DNA of 64,000 nucleotides from Neobacillus sp. WH10 (GTDB lineage Bacteria > Bacillota > Bacilli > Bacillales > Cytobacillaceae), in NCBI RefSeq assembly GCF_030123405.1, contig NZ_CP126110.1, forward strand, positions 4,154,001 through 4,218,000, given 5' to 3'. The stretch's first letter is position 1. Every line of letters begins with the position of its first letter. This document shows positions 1 to 7,222 of this stretch, one piece after another. The position numbers and the translations under genes were made by a program. Under the pieces are notes generated by a model. The model was given only the letters and a program-made list of their open reading frames with translations. It did not search any database and had not been told where the DNA came from.

Positions 1-264
1 CTCATTTTCTGCCAGTAATACAAGCGGATAGGATTCGGTCGCGGTGATTTCACTTTCCACATCAACCGTTAACCCAATAATCGGTTTCAAATTATTTTTC
101 TTACAAAGCTTATAAAATTCAATAGTACCGTACATGACATTTCTGTCGGTTAGTGCGAGGTCGGTATATCCTTTTCTCTTTGCATTTTCGATTAAATCCG
201 GGACGGATGCAGTACTTGTTAACAAACTATAGGCACTATTAACATGAAGGTGAATAAAAGACAT
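1..264 (-). CDS. dnaE: DNA polymerase III subunit alpha, N-terminal part (cut by window edge)
   Basis: This is the first 88 codons of DnaE, a replicative DNA polymerase alpha subunit acting at the fork. The visible protein starts MSFIHLHVNSAYSLL, the typical opening of the N-terminal PHP domain, and continues through a stretch ending in ALTDRN and a PIIGLTVDVE strand. The ATG at 264 is preceded by a GGTGAGG ribosome binding site. The rest of the gene lies left of position 1. Divergent ytrH/ytrI follow, the same neighbourhood as in Bacillus subtilis. The identification is firm; the polymerase domain itself cannot be seen. Confidence 0.93.
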   Translation of the reverse strand, partial: MSFIHLHVNSAYSLLTSTASVPDLIENAKRKGYTDLALTDRNVMYGTIEFYKLCKKNNLKPIIGLTVDVESEITATESYPLVLLAENE

Positions 265-351
265 ATTGCCTCACCGTTCCTTAAACTTAATATCTATCAT
301 TTATTATAAATCTTTATCACAAAAAAGGAAAATACGTTCTGTTTTTTAAAG

Positions 352-441
352 AAAACTCGCCGATTGGCGAGCCCCTAAAGGGCGAAGACAGATGCGTAGT
401 TGCACTTATGCCTGATAGGAAAGTTTTACTTTCCTATCGCC
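352..441 (+). repeat. Dispersed three-hairpin repeat, copy 1
   Basis: About 90 bp in the dnaE-ytrH gap. It holds a perfect hairpin CTCGCC-GATT-GGCGAG (356-371), a weaker GCGTA/TATGC hairpin with a GTTGCACT loop, and a perfect 10-bp hairpin GATAGGAAAG/CTTTCCTATC. Close copies lie at 14437-14539 and 28716-28799 in the same orientation. No coding potential is seen. Confidence 0.8.
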
Positions 442-518
442 TAAAAACATATTCAATAACCTTTGTCCATATAAATGAATATAGACATTTTTGATCTTGT
501 ATGAAGGCGGTTGAAGGG

Positions 519-857
519 ATGAAAGAAATTGGTTTTTTTCCAGCTTTTATCGAAAGCTATTTTATAGCCTTAGGCGTCCTGCTTGGTGGTTCATTAATTG
601 GCGGAATTGCAGCCTTTTTAACCGGTCAACCTCCGCTTACAACCGTTTATCGCTTATCTAGTTCACTTAGAATTTGGGCAATTGTAGCGGCAATCGGTGG
701 GACATTTGATACGGTTTACACATTTGAAAAAGGCCTTTTGGATGCTGGTACAAAGGATCTTTTTAAACAATTTTTATTAATCCTTTCTGCTTTGGGCGGC
801 GCCCAGACAGGAGCCCTCATTATTAATTGGCTCACCCAGGAGTATATTTCATCATGA
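519..857 (+). CDS. ytrH: Sporulation membrane protein YtrH
   Basis: A 112-residue hydrophobic protein with about three membrane segments, matching YtrH, a small membrane protein of the mother-cell (sigma-E) sporulation programme in Bacillus subtilis. Recognisable stretches are ESYFIALGVLLGGSLIGG, AAIGGTFDTVY and ALGGAQTGALIINWLTQE. I chose the ATG at 519 because AAGGCGG lies 8 nt before it; the in-frame ATG at 501 has no ribosome binding site. Its stop overlaps the ytrI start by 4 nt (ATGA), so the two are translationally coupled, as in B. subtilis, where they also sit next to dnaE. Confidence 0.88.
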   Translation: MKEIGFFPAFIESYFIALGVLLGGSLIGGIAAFLTGQPPLTTVYRLSSSLRIWAIVAAIGGTFDTVYTFEKGLLDAGTKDLFKQFLLILSALGGAQTGALIINWLTQEYISS

Positions 858-1354
858 GAATTCCGCCATTGTACCGCAGACCTGCATGGCAGCGTTTTTT
901 TGCTGGGATGGCTATTGGCGGCGCCATAAGCTGGTGTATCTTTTTATATATTTACGGTGTCTGGCAAGAAGAAAATACGGAATTAATTCGAAAGCAGCAG
1001 GAGGACATTGTTGATTTAAACAATGAGAAAAAAATATGGCAGGAAGAATATAAGGAAATGAATAAACGCAATATTGAACAACTTACTGTCCAGAAGATTA
1101 ATATAAAAATCATCAACTCTGAAAAATACAAACTGGATTCATTAAGTGTTCTTGAGACGGAAAACTCTGTTCGAGATGATATTAGTATGATGCTGGCAAA
1201 GGATTTAGAGACAGTCTATAAAAGCAAGGATCTCATAAAAAAAGTTATCGAGAACAAACCGGTAAAAATCTATGAAAAAAGATACACACTGAAGATAAAA
1301 GAAATGGTTATTTACACAACCTTAACGATTCAGCTTGAAATTCAATTTGAATAA
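854..1354 (+). CDS. ytrI: Sporulation membrane protein YtrI
   Basis: A 166-residue protein with one N-terminal membrane segment (about residues 15-35, after RIPPLYRRPAWQRF) followed by a charged, probably coiled-coil extracytoplasmic region with many Lys/Glu. Length and position next to ytrH match YtrI, a sporulation membrane protein. The start is the ATG of the ATGA overlap with ytrH, with AGGAG about 11 nt upstream; an earlier in-frame start inside ytrH lacks support. It ends shortly before a bidirectional terminator shared with convergent nrnA. Confidence 0.85.
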   Translation: MRIPPLYRRPAWQRFFAGMAIGGAISWCIFLYIYGVWQEENTELIRKQQEDIVDLNNEKKIWQEEYKEMNKRNIEQLTVQKINIKIINSEKYKLDSLSVLETENSVRDDISMMLAKDLETVYKSKDLIKKVIENKPVKIYEKRYTLKIKEMVIYTTLTIQLEIQFE

Positions 1355-1400
1355 GAAAAGCGGAAGCGCCTGTTTAGCGGCGTATAGATTGGAGATAGAT
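1355..1400. repeat. Fragment of the GCGGAAGCGCC dispersed repeat
   Basis: Just after the ytrI stop lies AAGCGGAAGCGCCTGTTTAG, whose reverse complement resembles pieces at 5550-5580 and 14610-14640 (shared core GCTAAAC-GGC). It is a short degenerate member of a repeat family found in many 3' intergenic regions of this window. Confidence 0.55.
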
Positions 1401-1408
1401 ATTAACAA

Positions 1409-1430
1409 AACGGCCCGGAATTGGGCCGTT
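1409..1430. terminator. Bidirectional terminator between ytrI and nrnA
   Basis: AACGGCCC-GGAATT-GGGCCGTT, an 8-bp perfect stem, is followed by CCCTTTTT on the plus side and by a T-rich run on the minus side. It serves convergent ytrI and nrnA. Confidence 0.85.
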
Positions 1431-1447
1431 CCCTTTTTCCATCAACA

Positions 1448-2392
1448 CTATTTTGCATGTGTTTTACATGCCTCGTCTAATTCTTTTAAGACATGATCAA
1501 CTTCATCCCAAGAATACATGGATGCACCTGAAGCAAGTGGATGTCCTCCTCCTTTAAACTTCCGTGCCACTCCATTAATGACCGGTCCCTTTGAACGGAG
1601 CCGAACACGTATTTGATCGTCTTCCTCAATGAAAAAGACCCATGCTTTAATTCCTTTAACATCTCCTAAAATACCAACAAGTAAAGATGCTTCTGTTGGC
1701 CTTGCACCATATTCTTTTAATAAATCCTTTGTGAGCATTACAGATGCAACACCGTTTGGCTGAAGCACGAAATTTTGAAGAATATACCCCTTTAACTTAA
1801 TTATATTAGGATCTAATTCATACATCCTGTCAAAAAGCTCTGTACGTGAAAAATTGTAGTGAATCAATTCCCCAGCAAAAGCGAATGTTTTATCTGTTGA
1901 ACTTGGAAAAAGAAACCTTCCCGTATCCCCAACAATTCCTGCAAATAAAAGTCTTGCCGCTTCATCATTCATTTTTAATCCTTTATCTTTTCCGTTTAAG
2001 TAAAATTCATAGATCATTTCACTGCATGAGCTTGCCGTTGTGTCGACCCATAACAAATCTCCGTAGGGATCTTCGTTTGGATGATGGTCAATTTTAATTA
2101 GCTTTTCTCCTAATGAGTAGCGCCCGTCACAAATTCTTTCCGCATTAGCAGTATCACAAACTATGACCAATGCTCCATTGTATACCTCATCCTCAATCAC
2201 ATCTAATCTGCGCATGTAGTGTAGAGTCGGCTCCTCCTGCCCAACTGCATAAATCTTTTTTTCGGGAAAGGATTCTTGTAAAATCGCAACCAAACCGCCT
2301 TGTGAACCATATGCATCCGGGTCAGGACGGACGTGACGGTGAACAATGATCGTTTCATATTGTTCAATCACCGATAAAATTTGTTCAATCAT
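1448..2392 (-). CDS. nrnA: Bifunctional oligoribonuclease / pAp phosphatase NrnA
   Basis: A 314-residue DHH/DHHA1 phosphoesterase. This family degrades 2-5-mer nanoRNA to mononucleotides and dephosphorylates 3'-phosphoadenosine 5'-phosphate. Visible motifs are HRHVRPDPDA (residues 18-27, metal ligands), VCDTAN, the KIDHHPNED motif that names the family, and C-terminal GGGHPLASGA, which contacts substrate. The length equals B. subtilis YtqI/NrnA (313). The ATG at 2392 was chosen because AAGGAG sits 8 nt upstream; the GTG at 2398 would be only 2 nt away. Divergent ytpI follows at 2482. Confidence 0.95.
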   Translation of the reverse strand: MIEQILSVIEQYETIIVHRHVRPDPDAYGSQGGLVAILQESFPEKKIYAVGQEEPTLHYMRRLDVIEDEVYNGALVIVCDTANAERICDGRYSLGEKLIKIDHHPNEDPYGDLLWVDTTASSCSEMIYEFYLNGKDKGLKMNDEAARLLFAGIVGDTGRFLFPSSTDKTFAFAGELIHYNFSRTELFDRMYELDPNIIKLKGYILQNFVLQPNGVASVMLTKDLLKEYGARPTEASLLVGILGDVKGIKAWVFFIEEDDQIRVRLRSKGPVINGVARKFKGGGHPLASGASMYSWDEVDHVLKELDEACKTHAK

Positions 2393-2481
2393 AGACACTG
2401 CTCCTTAAGAACCAATAATGGCTTTTTTTTTAATTACACGATAAAATAGTAGAAGATTTTTAGAACTTGGAGGAACATATT

Positions 2482-2793
2482 ATGTTTGTACTTGTCGTTT
2501 TCATTTTCGTGTTATTTGCTTTCTATTTATTTTATAAAACAAAATACTTCAGAAGCAACCGTCAAGTCGAAAAGAAATGGCTTTCCGCCAAATCAAATAT
2601 TGCCCTAGGTCTGTTTGTATGCTTATTTGGTGTTAATCATTTGATATTTATATCTGAATCAACTGTTTCTTATATTGTCGCTGCCATTTTTACTATTTAT
2701 GGGGCCGTATTCAGCTGGATCGGTTTCAAAAAATATAAACACTACCTTCCATTTGCAATTGAGGAAGCAAACATGCTTGATGCCCAAAAATAA
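2482..2793 (+). CDS. ytpI: YtpI-like membrane protein
   Basis: A 103-residue membrane protein with three hydrophobic segments (N-terminal LVVFIFVLFAFYLFY, a central IALGLFVCLFG, and VAAIFTIYGAVFSWIG), matching the small conserved YtpI family of unknown function. The ATG at 2482 follows GGAGG by 8 nt. It is transcribed divergently from nrnA and ends at a strong terminator. No catalytic residues are evident, so only family assignment is possible. Confidence 0.8.
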   Translation: MFVLVVFIFVLFAFYLFYKTKYFRSNRQVEKKWLSAKSNIALGLFVCLFGVNHLIFISESTVSYIVAAIFTIYGAVFSWIGFKKYKHYLPFAIEEANMLDAQK

Positions 2794-2798
2794 AACCG

Positions 2799-2825
2799 AG
2801 CCGCTTCTCAAGTTGAGAAGCGGCT
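2799..2825 (+). terminator. Rho-independent terminator after ytpI
   Basis: AGCCGCTTCTCA-AGT-TGAGAAGCGGCT, a 12-bp perfect stem, is followed by TTCTT. It lies directly behind the ytpI stop. Confidence 0.85.
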
Positions 2826-2845
2826 TTCTTAGGTTATGATTTCGA

Positions 2846-2950
2846 AAACTGTCAAGCTCCATAAGAATTAGCTTCGGAAGCAATACCTCGTACGAAGGAA
2901 AAACATTAGCTTTTTCGAATATATCCTAGCGGCGAGACAACTCCGCCTTT
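2846..2950. repeat. Degenerate dispersed repeat between ytpI and ytoI
   Basis: The stretch has the pieces CTGTCAAGCTCC, GCTTCGGAAGC, TCCTAGCGGCGAG and, at the ytoI stop, CTAGCTCCTG. These match the AGCTCC...GGCGCT/AGCGGC vocabulary of the other repeat copies in the window. No gene is visible. Confidence 0.5.
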
Positions 2951-4273
2951 CTAGCTCCTGTCAATCAATTGACACATCATCATCGCTTTTCCAACTAATA
3001 TGCCTTCATTAAAAACTTCCACATCTACCTTCCCAAATTTCCGTCCTACTTCAAGTATTCTAGGAAAAATTTCTAATGTACTCTCCATTTGAACTGGTTT
3101 AATAAAGTAAATAGACATATTTTCTACTACCAAGTCGCCTTTTTTATAGCTTCGTAATACCCGGTTGGCCGCATCAGCGACAATAGTTGTAAATACTCCG
3201 TATGAAATGGTACCAAGATGATTGGTCATTTGCGGCGTCACTTCGCAAGAATATACTTCTTCGCCTTTTTGTTTTCCCTGCATTAATACCATTTGATTTG
3301 TAACAATATCATCGATGGTTTCGCCAACCTGTGGCTGTCGTTGGTTCATTTGCAGTGCCTTTAATACATCCTGCCTGCTGATAATCCCTTCTAAACGGTT
3401 TGAGTCATCGGCAACAGGAAGAACCTCAATCCCTTCCCAGACCATTGTATGGGCTGTAGAAGCAACGCTTGTCTTGCCATTAACCGTCATTGGGTGTTTC
3501 GTCATAATTTTGTCGATAGACGTTTCTAAAACTTGGCCTAAAATATCTTTACTTGTCACCATTCCCTGAATCTTCATATTTTGATCGACTACAGGATAGC
3601 GGCTATGCGTTGTTTTTTGATTATATTCATGCCATTTTGACACATTATCAGATGTATATAGGTAATAGGTATCCGCAAGAGGTGTTAAAATATCTTCAAC
3701 TAAAATAATTTCCTTTTTTATTAACTGGTCGTAAATAGCCCGATTAATCATTGTGGCGACAGTAAAAGTATCATAGCTTGTTGAAATAACCGGTAACTCT
3801 AGCTTATCTGCCAGCTTTTTTACATGCTCTTCTGAGTCAAATCCCCCTGTGATCAGCACGGCGGCTCCTGCTTTTAAAGCTAGCTCATGTGCTTGTGTCC
3901 GGTTCCCGACAATTAACAGGTTACCAGCCTCCGTATAACGCATCATGGCCTCTAATTTCATCGCGCCGATCACAAATTTATTGAGAGTTTTATGCAGGCC
4001 AGTTCTTCCGCCTAATACTTGCCCGTCCACAATGTTTACGACTTCGGCAAACGTAAGCTTTTCAATATTTTCTTTCTTCTTCCGTTCGATTCTAATTGTG
4101 CCTACTCGTTCAATTGTACTGACATATCCTTTGTTTTCAGCTTCTTTAATCGCACGATAGGCTGTACCTTCACTTACAGTCATCGCTTTGGCGATTTGCC
4201 GTACTGATATTTTTTCCCCGATTGGAAGTCCATCAATGTATTGTAAAATTTGTTCATGCTTAGTAGCCAAGAC
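2951..4273 (-). CDS. ytoI: YtoI: HTH + DRTGG + CBS pair + thioesterase-fold protein
   Basis: A 440-residue multidomain protein. In order it has an N-terminal winged helix (about residues 1-65; ISVRQIAKAMTVSEGTAYRAIKEA), a DRTGG domain (about 75-190; LNKFVIGAMK, LLIVGNRTQA), two CBS motifs (about 195-310) and a hot-dog/4HBT domain (about 325-435; HLGTISYGVFTTIVADAANRV). This architecture is YtoI, a putative regulator that senses a nucleotide through CBS/DRTGG; its target is not known. The TTG at 4273 has AAAGG about 9 nt upstream, whereas the GTG at 4279 abuts the ribosome binding site. The gene stands alone. Confidence 0.88.
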   Translation of the reverse strand, partial: VLATKHEQILQYIDGLPIGEKISVRQIAKAMTVSEGTAYRAIKEAENKGYVSTIERVGTIRIERKKKENIEKLTFAEVVNIVDGQVLGGRTGLHKTLNKFVIGAMKLEAMMRYTEAGNLLIVGNRTQAHELALKAGAAVLITGGFDSEEHVKKLADKLELPVISTSYDTFTVATMINRAIYDQLIKKEIILVEDILTPLADTYYLYTSDNVSKWHEYNQKTTHSRYPVVDQNMKIQGMVTSKDILGQVLETSIDKIMTKHPMTVNGKTSVASTAHTMVWEGIEVLPVADDSNRLEGIISRQDVLKALQMNQRQPQVGETIDDIVTNQMVLMQGKQKGEEVYSCEVTPQMTNHLGTISYGVFTTIVADAANRVLRSYKKGDLVVENMSIYFIKPVQMESTLEIFPRILEVGRKFGKVDVEVFNEGILVGKAMMMCQLIDRS

Positions 4274-4395
4274 CTTCACCCTTTATATTTCGAATTCCTA
4301 GTCATTTAGTCTATTAGGTAGATACCCTAAATTCTATTATAAAGTTTCGAAAGCCTTGATTCAATGCGGGATATTATATTGTCATGGAATTCCAT

Positions 4396-4629
4396 TTAAT
4401 AAGACCGGGTGTTCTTCATTTGACGCTTCGACTGGAGACTTTGCACTTGTTTTTTTGGACTATAGAGAAGCCCGGTCAGATTTCCAGCAATCACGATCAG
4501 TGCAAATGAAAGCCATACAATAGAGAAAATTCCCTGTGTCCCTTCTGCAGTGACTGATAATTTTGGAACAGCAAAATAAAGCATAAATCCACATAACAGC
4601 AGGCAAAGTAAATATCTGTTCTTTTTCAC
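4396..4629 (-). CDS. Small two-TM membrane protein
   Basis: A 77-residue protein with two hydrophobic segments (LLCLLLCGFMLYFAV and IVWLSFALIVIAGNLTGLLY) and a basic tail. I do not recognise a family with known function. The GTG at 4629 is the probable start: AAGGAGG lies exactly 8 nt upstream, while the upstream ATG at 4665 has no ribosome binding site. It lies downstream of ytkL on the same strand, about 85 nt after its stop, and may be cotranscribed with it. Confidence 0.65.
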   Translation of the reverse strand: MKKNRYLLCLLLCGFMLYFAVPKLSVTAEGTQGIFSIVWLSFALIVIAGNLTGLLYSPKKQVQSLQSKRQMKNTRSY

Positions 4630-4713
4630 TCTCTTTTCCTCCTTCATAAAGACTGCTTGTTTCATCTTTATGCAGGCGGGAGCAAAAAAAGTATGTGAAT
4701 ACTCGTAAACCGT

Positions 4714-5394
4714 CTAAATTTCTATTGCCTCGCCTGGAGCCAATACCTTCCCATTTTTATTATCTAGCATGTCAATAAATTGATATGGGTCTTGTTTAAT
4801 GACCGGGAAGGTATTAAAGTGAATCGGCACAACCGTCTTTGCATTCAATAGTTTAGCTGCAAAGGCAGCATCTTCTGGCCCCATCGTAAAATTGTCGCCA
4901 ATTGGCAAAAAGGCTATATCAATCGGATGCCGTTCTCCGATTAGCTTCATATCAGAAAATAACGCGGTATCCCCTGCGTGATAAATAGTCTTTCCTTCGT
5001 TCATAAACAAAATTCCCGCAGGCATGCCGCAATAGATAAGCTCATTTTTTTCAGTTGTGTAGCTTGAGCCATGGAAGGCCTGTGTCAGCTTAACTTTACC
5101 AAATTCAAACTGATAGGCACCGCCTATATGCATTGCGTGAGTATTAACTCCTTGCCAGCTTAGAAAATCAGATATTTCCGCATTTGCAATAACAAGGGCA
5201 TTATTCTTCTTAGCTAGCTCGACAGTGTCCCCAACATGATCATTGTGGCCATGGGATAAAATAATAACGTCCGGCATGACTTCTTTAACCGTCAAGTCCG
5301 TTAATTGATTGCCGGTAATAAAAGGGTCTATTAAAATCTTTTTTCCATTTGTTTGAATTTGAACAACTGCATGTCCATGGTAAGAAATTTTCAT
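4714..5394 (-). CDS. ytkL: UPF0173 metal-dependent hydrolase YtkL
   Basis: A 226-residue metallo-beta-lactamase-fold hydrolase. It begins KISYHGHAVVQI, carries the metal motif SHGHNDHVGD (near residue 50), a later IYHAGDTALFSDM strand with the bridging Asp, and PIHFNTFP near the C-terminus with the last His ligand. This matches YtkL (UPF0173), whose substrate is unknown. Two adjacent ATGs (5397, 5394) are possible; the second has AGGAG at 8 nt and is preferred. In B. subtilis ytkL lies in the same ytoI-ald interval. Confidence 0.9.
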   Translation of the reverse strand: MKISYHGHAVVQIQTNGKKILIDPFITGNQLTDLTVKEVMPDVIILSHGHNDHVGDTVELAKKNNALVIANAEISDFLSWQGVNTHAMHIGGAYQFEFGKVKLTQAFHGSSYTTEKNELIYCGMPAGILFMNEGKTIYHAGDTALFSDMKLIGERHPIDIAFLPIGDNFTMGPEDAAFAAKLLNAKTVVPIHFNTFPVIKQDPYQFIDMLDNKNGKVLAPGEAIEI

Positions 5395-5534
5395 CATCCC
5401 AACTCCTCTTATATTGTTATATTATGTACTTCCATAAAAAAAATAGAATTCCTGCTACATTTATTCCCAACTCTCACTTGTTTTAGCGTAAGATAAGGTC
5501 AGATAGTTTACATTCTCTGTTAATCTTGATACTC

Positions 5535-5640
5535 TCATAAAGAAATGAGGTAGAGCCCGTTTAGCGGTGTATGGACATGAGCACTTTAACTTCTCGTAGA
5601 GAAAAGGGCGAAGTACATAAGCTACCGGGAGCTGTAAAAT
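5535..5640. repeat. Degenerate dispersed repeat upstream of the M24 peptidase
   Basis: The segment GAGCCCGTTTAGCGGTGTATG and following GGGCGAAGTACATAAGCT resemble in reverse complement the repeat piece at 14606-14650 (GCTAAACGGGCTCT shared). The rest of the 5395-5691 gap shows no gene. Confidence 0.5.
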
Positions 5641-5691
5641 ACTCAAAGTGTTTATTTATCTTCTTAACTTTTTAAAGGGGGACCCCTAAAC

Positions 5692-6789
5692 ATGAATCAG
5701 CGTTTAATTAAGCTTCAAACATGGATGAAGGAAAATGGGATTGAGGTAAGCTTTCTTACTTCTTCCGAAAATGTATTTTATTTAAGCGGCTATTATACTG
5801 ACCCACATGAACGATTGCTTGCACTTGCAGTTTTTCAAGAGGAAGAACCGTTCCTCGTCTGCCCGGCGATGGAAGTGCATGATGCTAAACAATCCGGATG
5901 GGAGCATGAAATCATCGGTTATAGCGACATCGAAAACCCTTGGGAAATGATTCATAATTCCATCAATAATAGAGTTAATGGAGTTTCTAAGGCGGCGATT
6001 GAAAAGGAACATATGAATGTCGAACGCTATGAGCATCTTACACATTTGTTCCCTAAGGCATCATTTGTTTCTGCAGAAGAAAAATTACGACTGCTGCGCA
6101 TGATTAAAGATGCCAAAGAACTTAAAATTATTGAAGAAGCTTGCGCCCTTGCCGATTATGCAGTGGAATTTGGTGTAAGTGAAATAAAGGAAGGTAAAAC
6201 AGAGCTGGAAGTCCTTAATGCCTTAGAGTACGCTTTAAAGCAAAAGGGGGTTACCGAAATGTCGTTTTCGACAATGGTATTAACCGGCTCTAACGCCGCT
6301 TCACCTCACGGCAACCCAGGAGAAACAAAAATCCGCAAAGGTGATCTCGTGTTATTCGATTTGGGGGTTGTGGTCGATCGGTATTGTTCTGATATCACGA
6401 GGACGGTCGCTTACGGGGACATTAACGACAAGCAAAAAGACATTTATGATACTGTTTTAAAGGCGCAGCTCGCTGCCATTGAGGCAAGTAAGCCTGGAGC
6501 TACAGCAGCAGAAGTTGACCTTACTGCACGCCGAATTATTGCTGACGCAGGATATGGAGAATATTTTCCACATCGCTTAGGCCATGGCCTTGGAATAGGC
6601 GTCCATGAATATCCTTCAATGACCGAAACGAACCAGCTCGTAATAGAAGAAGGTATGGTATATACAATAGAACCGGGAATTTATGTACCTGACGTAGCAG
6701 GTGTTAGAATTGAAGATGATATTTATATTACCGCTGACGGGGCAAAGATTTTAACCAAATTCCCGAAAGAATTACAAATAATTAAATAA
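5692..6789 (+). CDS. M24 family Xaa-Pro dipeptidase/aminopeptidase
   Basis: A 365-residue pita-bread metallopeptidase of the creatinase/prolidase type, expected to cleave Xaa-Pro peptides in the cytoplasm. The N-terminal creatinase-like domain (1-130) includes SENVFYLSGYYTDPHERLL. The catalytic domain carries the five metal ligands in VLFDLGVVVDRYCSDITRT (two Asp), HRLGHGLGIGVHEYP (His), EGMVYTIEPGIYVP (Glu) and GVRIEDDI (Glu). It resembles B. subtilis YkvY more than PepQ by its N-terminus. The ATG at 5692 follows AAAGGGGG. No terminator follows before the structured RNA at about 6.87 kb, so the two may share a transcript. Confidence 0.88.
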   Translation: MNQRLIKLQTWMKENGIEVSFLTSSENVFYLSGYYTDPHERLLALAVFQEEEPFLVCPAMEVHDAKQSGWEHEIIGYSDIENPWEMIHNSINNRVNGVSKAAIEKEHMNVERYEHLTHLFPKASFVSAEEKLRLLRMIKDAKELKIIEEACALADYAVEFGVSEIKEGKTELEVLNALEYALKQKGVTEMSFSTMVLTGSNAASPHGNPGETKIRKGDLVLFDLGVVVDRYCSDITRTVAYGDINDKQKDIYDTVLKAQLAAIEASKPGATAAEVDLTARRIIADAGYGEYFPHRLGHGLGIGVHEYPSMTETNQLVIEEGMVYTIEPGIYVPDVAGVRIEDDIYITADGAKILTKFPKELQIIK

Positions 6790-6870
6790 TGAAATTGGAG
6801 TTTTTTTACCATTGAACTCTGGTCGGAATTGATGTAGTATACAAATACAAGCTGCGTTGTGCGTAATCAT

Positions 6871-7078
6871 AATAAAGTTTTAACCTTTAAGCTGTAAAAG
6901 GGAGTTTAAACATCGAAGCTGGAATGACAGGCCTCTGTCTATATGACATGGAGGACACGCAGAAAGGTTTCTGAGAACACCCACTTTGAGGAGTGGTGGT
7001 TTAAAACTTTCTTATCTCACTACGGCAAATGCGGCTCATATTATGTTTTTCAAACCAGCTTCTTTTTGGAGCTGGTTT
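6871..7078 (+). ncRNA. Unassigned structured RNA with its own terminator
   Basis: This non-coding stretch folds convincingly. AAAGTTTTAACC near 6873-6886 pairs with GGTTTAAAACTTT near 6998-7010, closing a region with smaller hairpins: GACAG-GCCT-CTGTC (or the alternative CCTC-TGTC...GACA..GAGG), CAGAAA-GG-TTTCTG, and CACCCACT-TTGAGG-AGTGGTG. A rho-independent terminator AAACCAGCT...AGCTGGTTT plus T-run follows (7052-7078). No same-strand gene follows, because ald is convergent. I tried T-box, TPP, SAM, M-box, c-di-GMP, glycine and purine riboswitch signatures and none fits. It could be a stand-alone sRNA or the 3' UTR of the peptidase gene. Confidence 0.6.
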
Positions 7079-7130
7079 TTAATTTACATAAAAGTAAAAT
7101 ATGGAGACCAAATTGTGTTAATAGAAAAGG

Positions 7131-7174
7131 CATGAGGACAAATTAATGATAATGCTATAAAACCTGTCCTCATG
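7131..7174 (-). terminator. Inverted repeat, possible ald terminator
   Basis: CATGAGGACA (7131-7140) and TGTCCTCATG (7165-7174) form a 10-bp perfect stem with a 24-nt loop about 50 nt behind the ald stop. Only a weak CCTTTTCTATT run follows on the minus strand, so its role as terminator is a guess. Confidence 0.4.
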
Positions 7175-7222
7175 AATTGGTTACAAGCCCAAAATTAACG
7201 CTACATTCTTGAAAAACCGTCT

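Noticed and set aside
352..441. Three-hairpin repeat considered as a lysine riboswitch because of AGACAGAGGCG
   Set aside because: The other conserved parts of the L-box are missing, there is no downstream lysine gene, and it is repeated at unrelated loci.
6943..7146. Open frame of 67 codons over the structured RNA
   Set aside because: The region has extensive RNA pairing and a terminator inside the frame; codon use is not gene-like.
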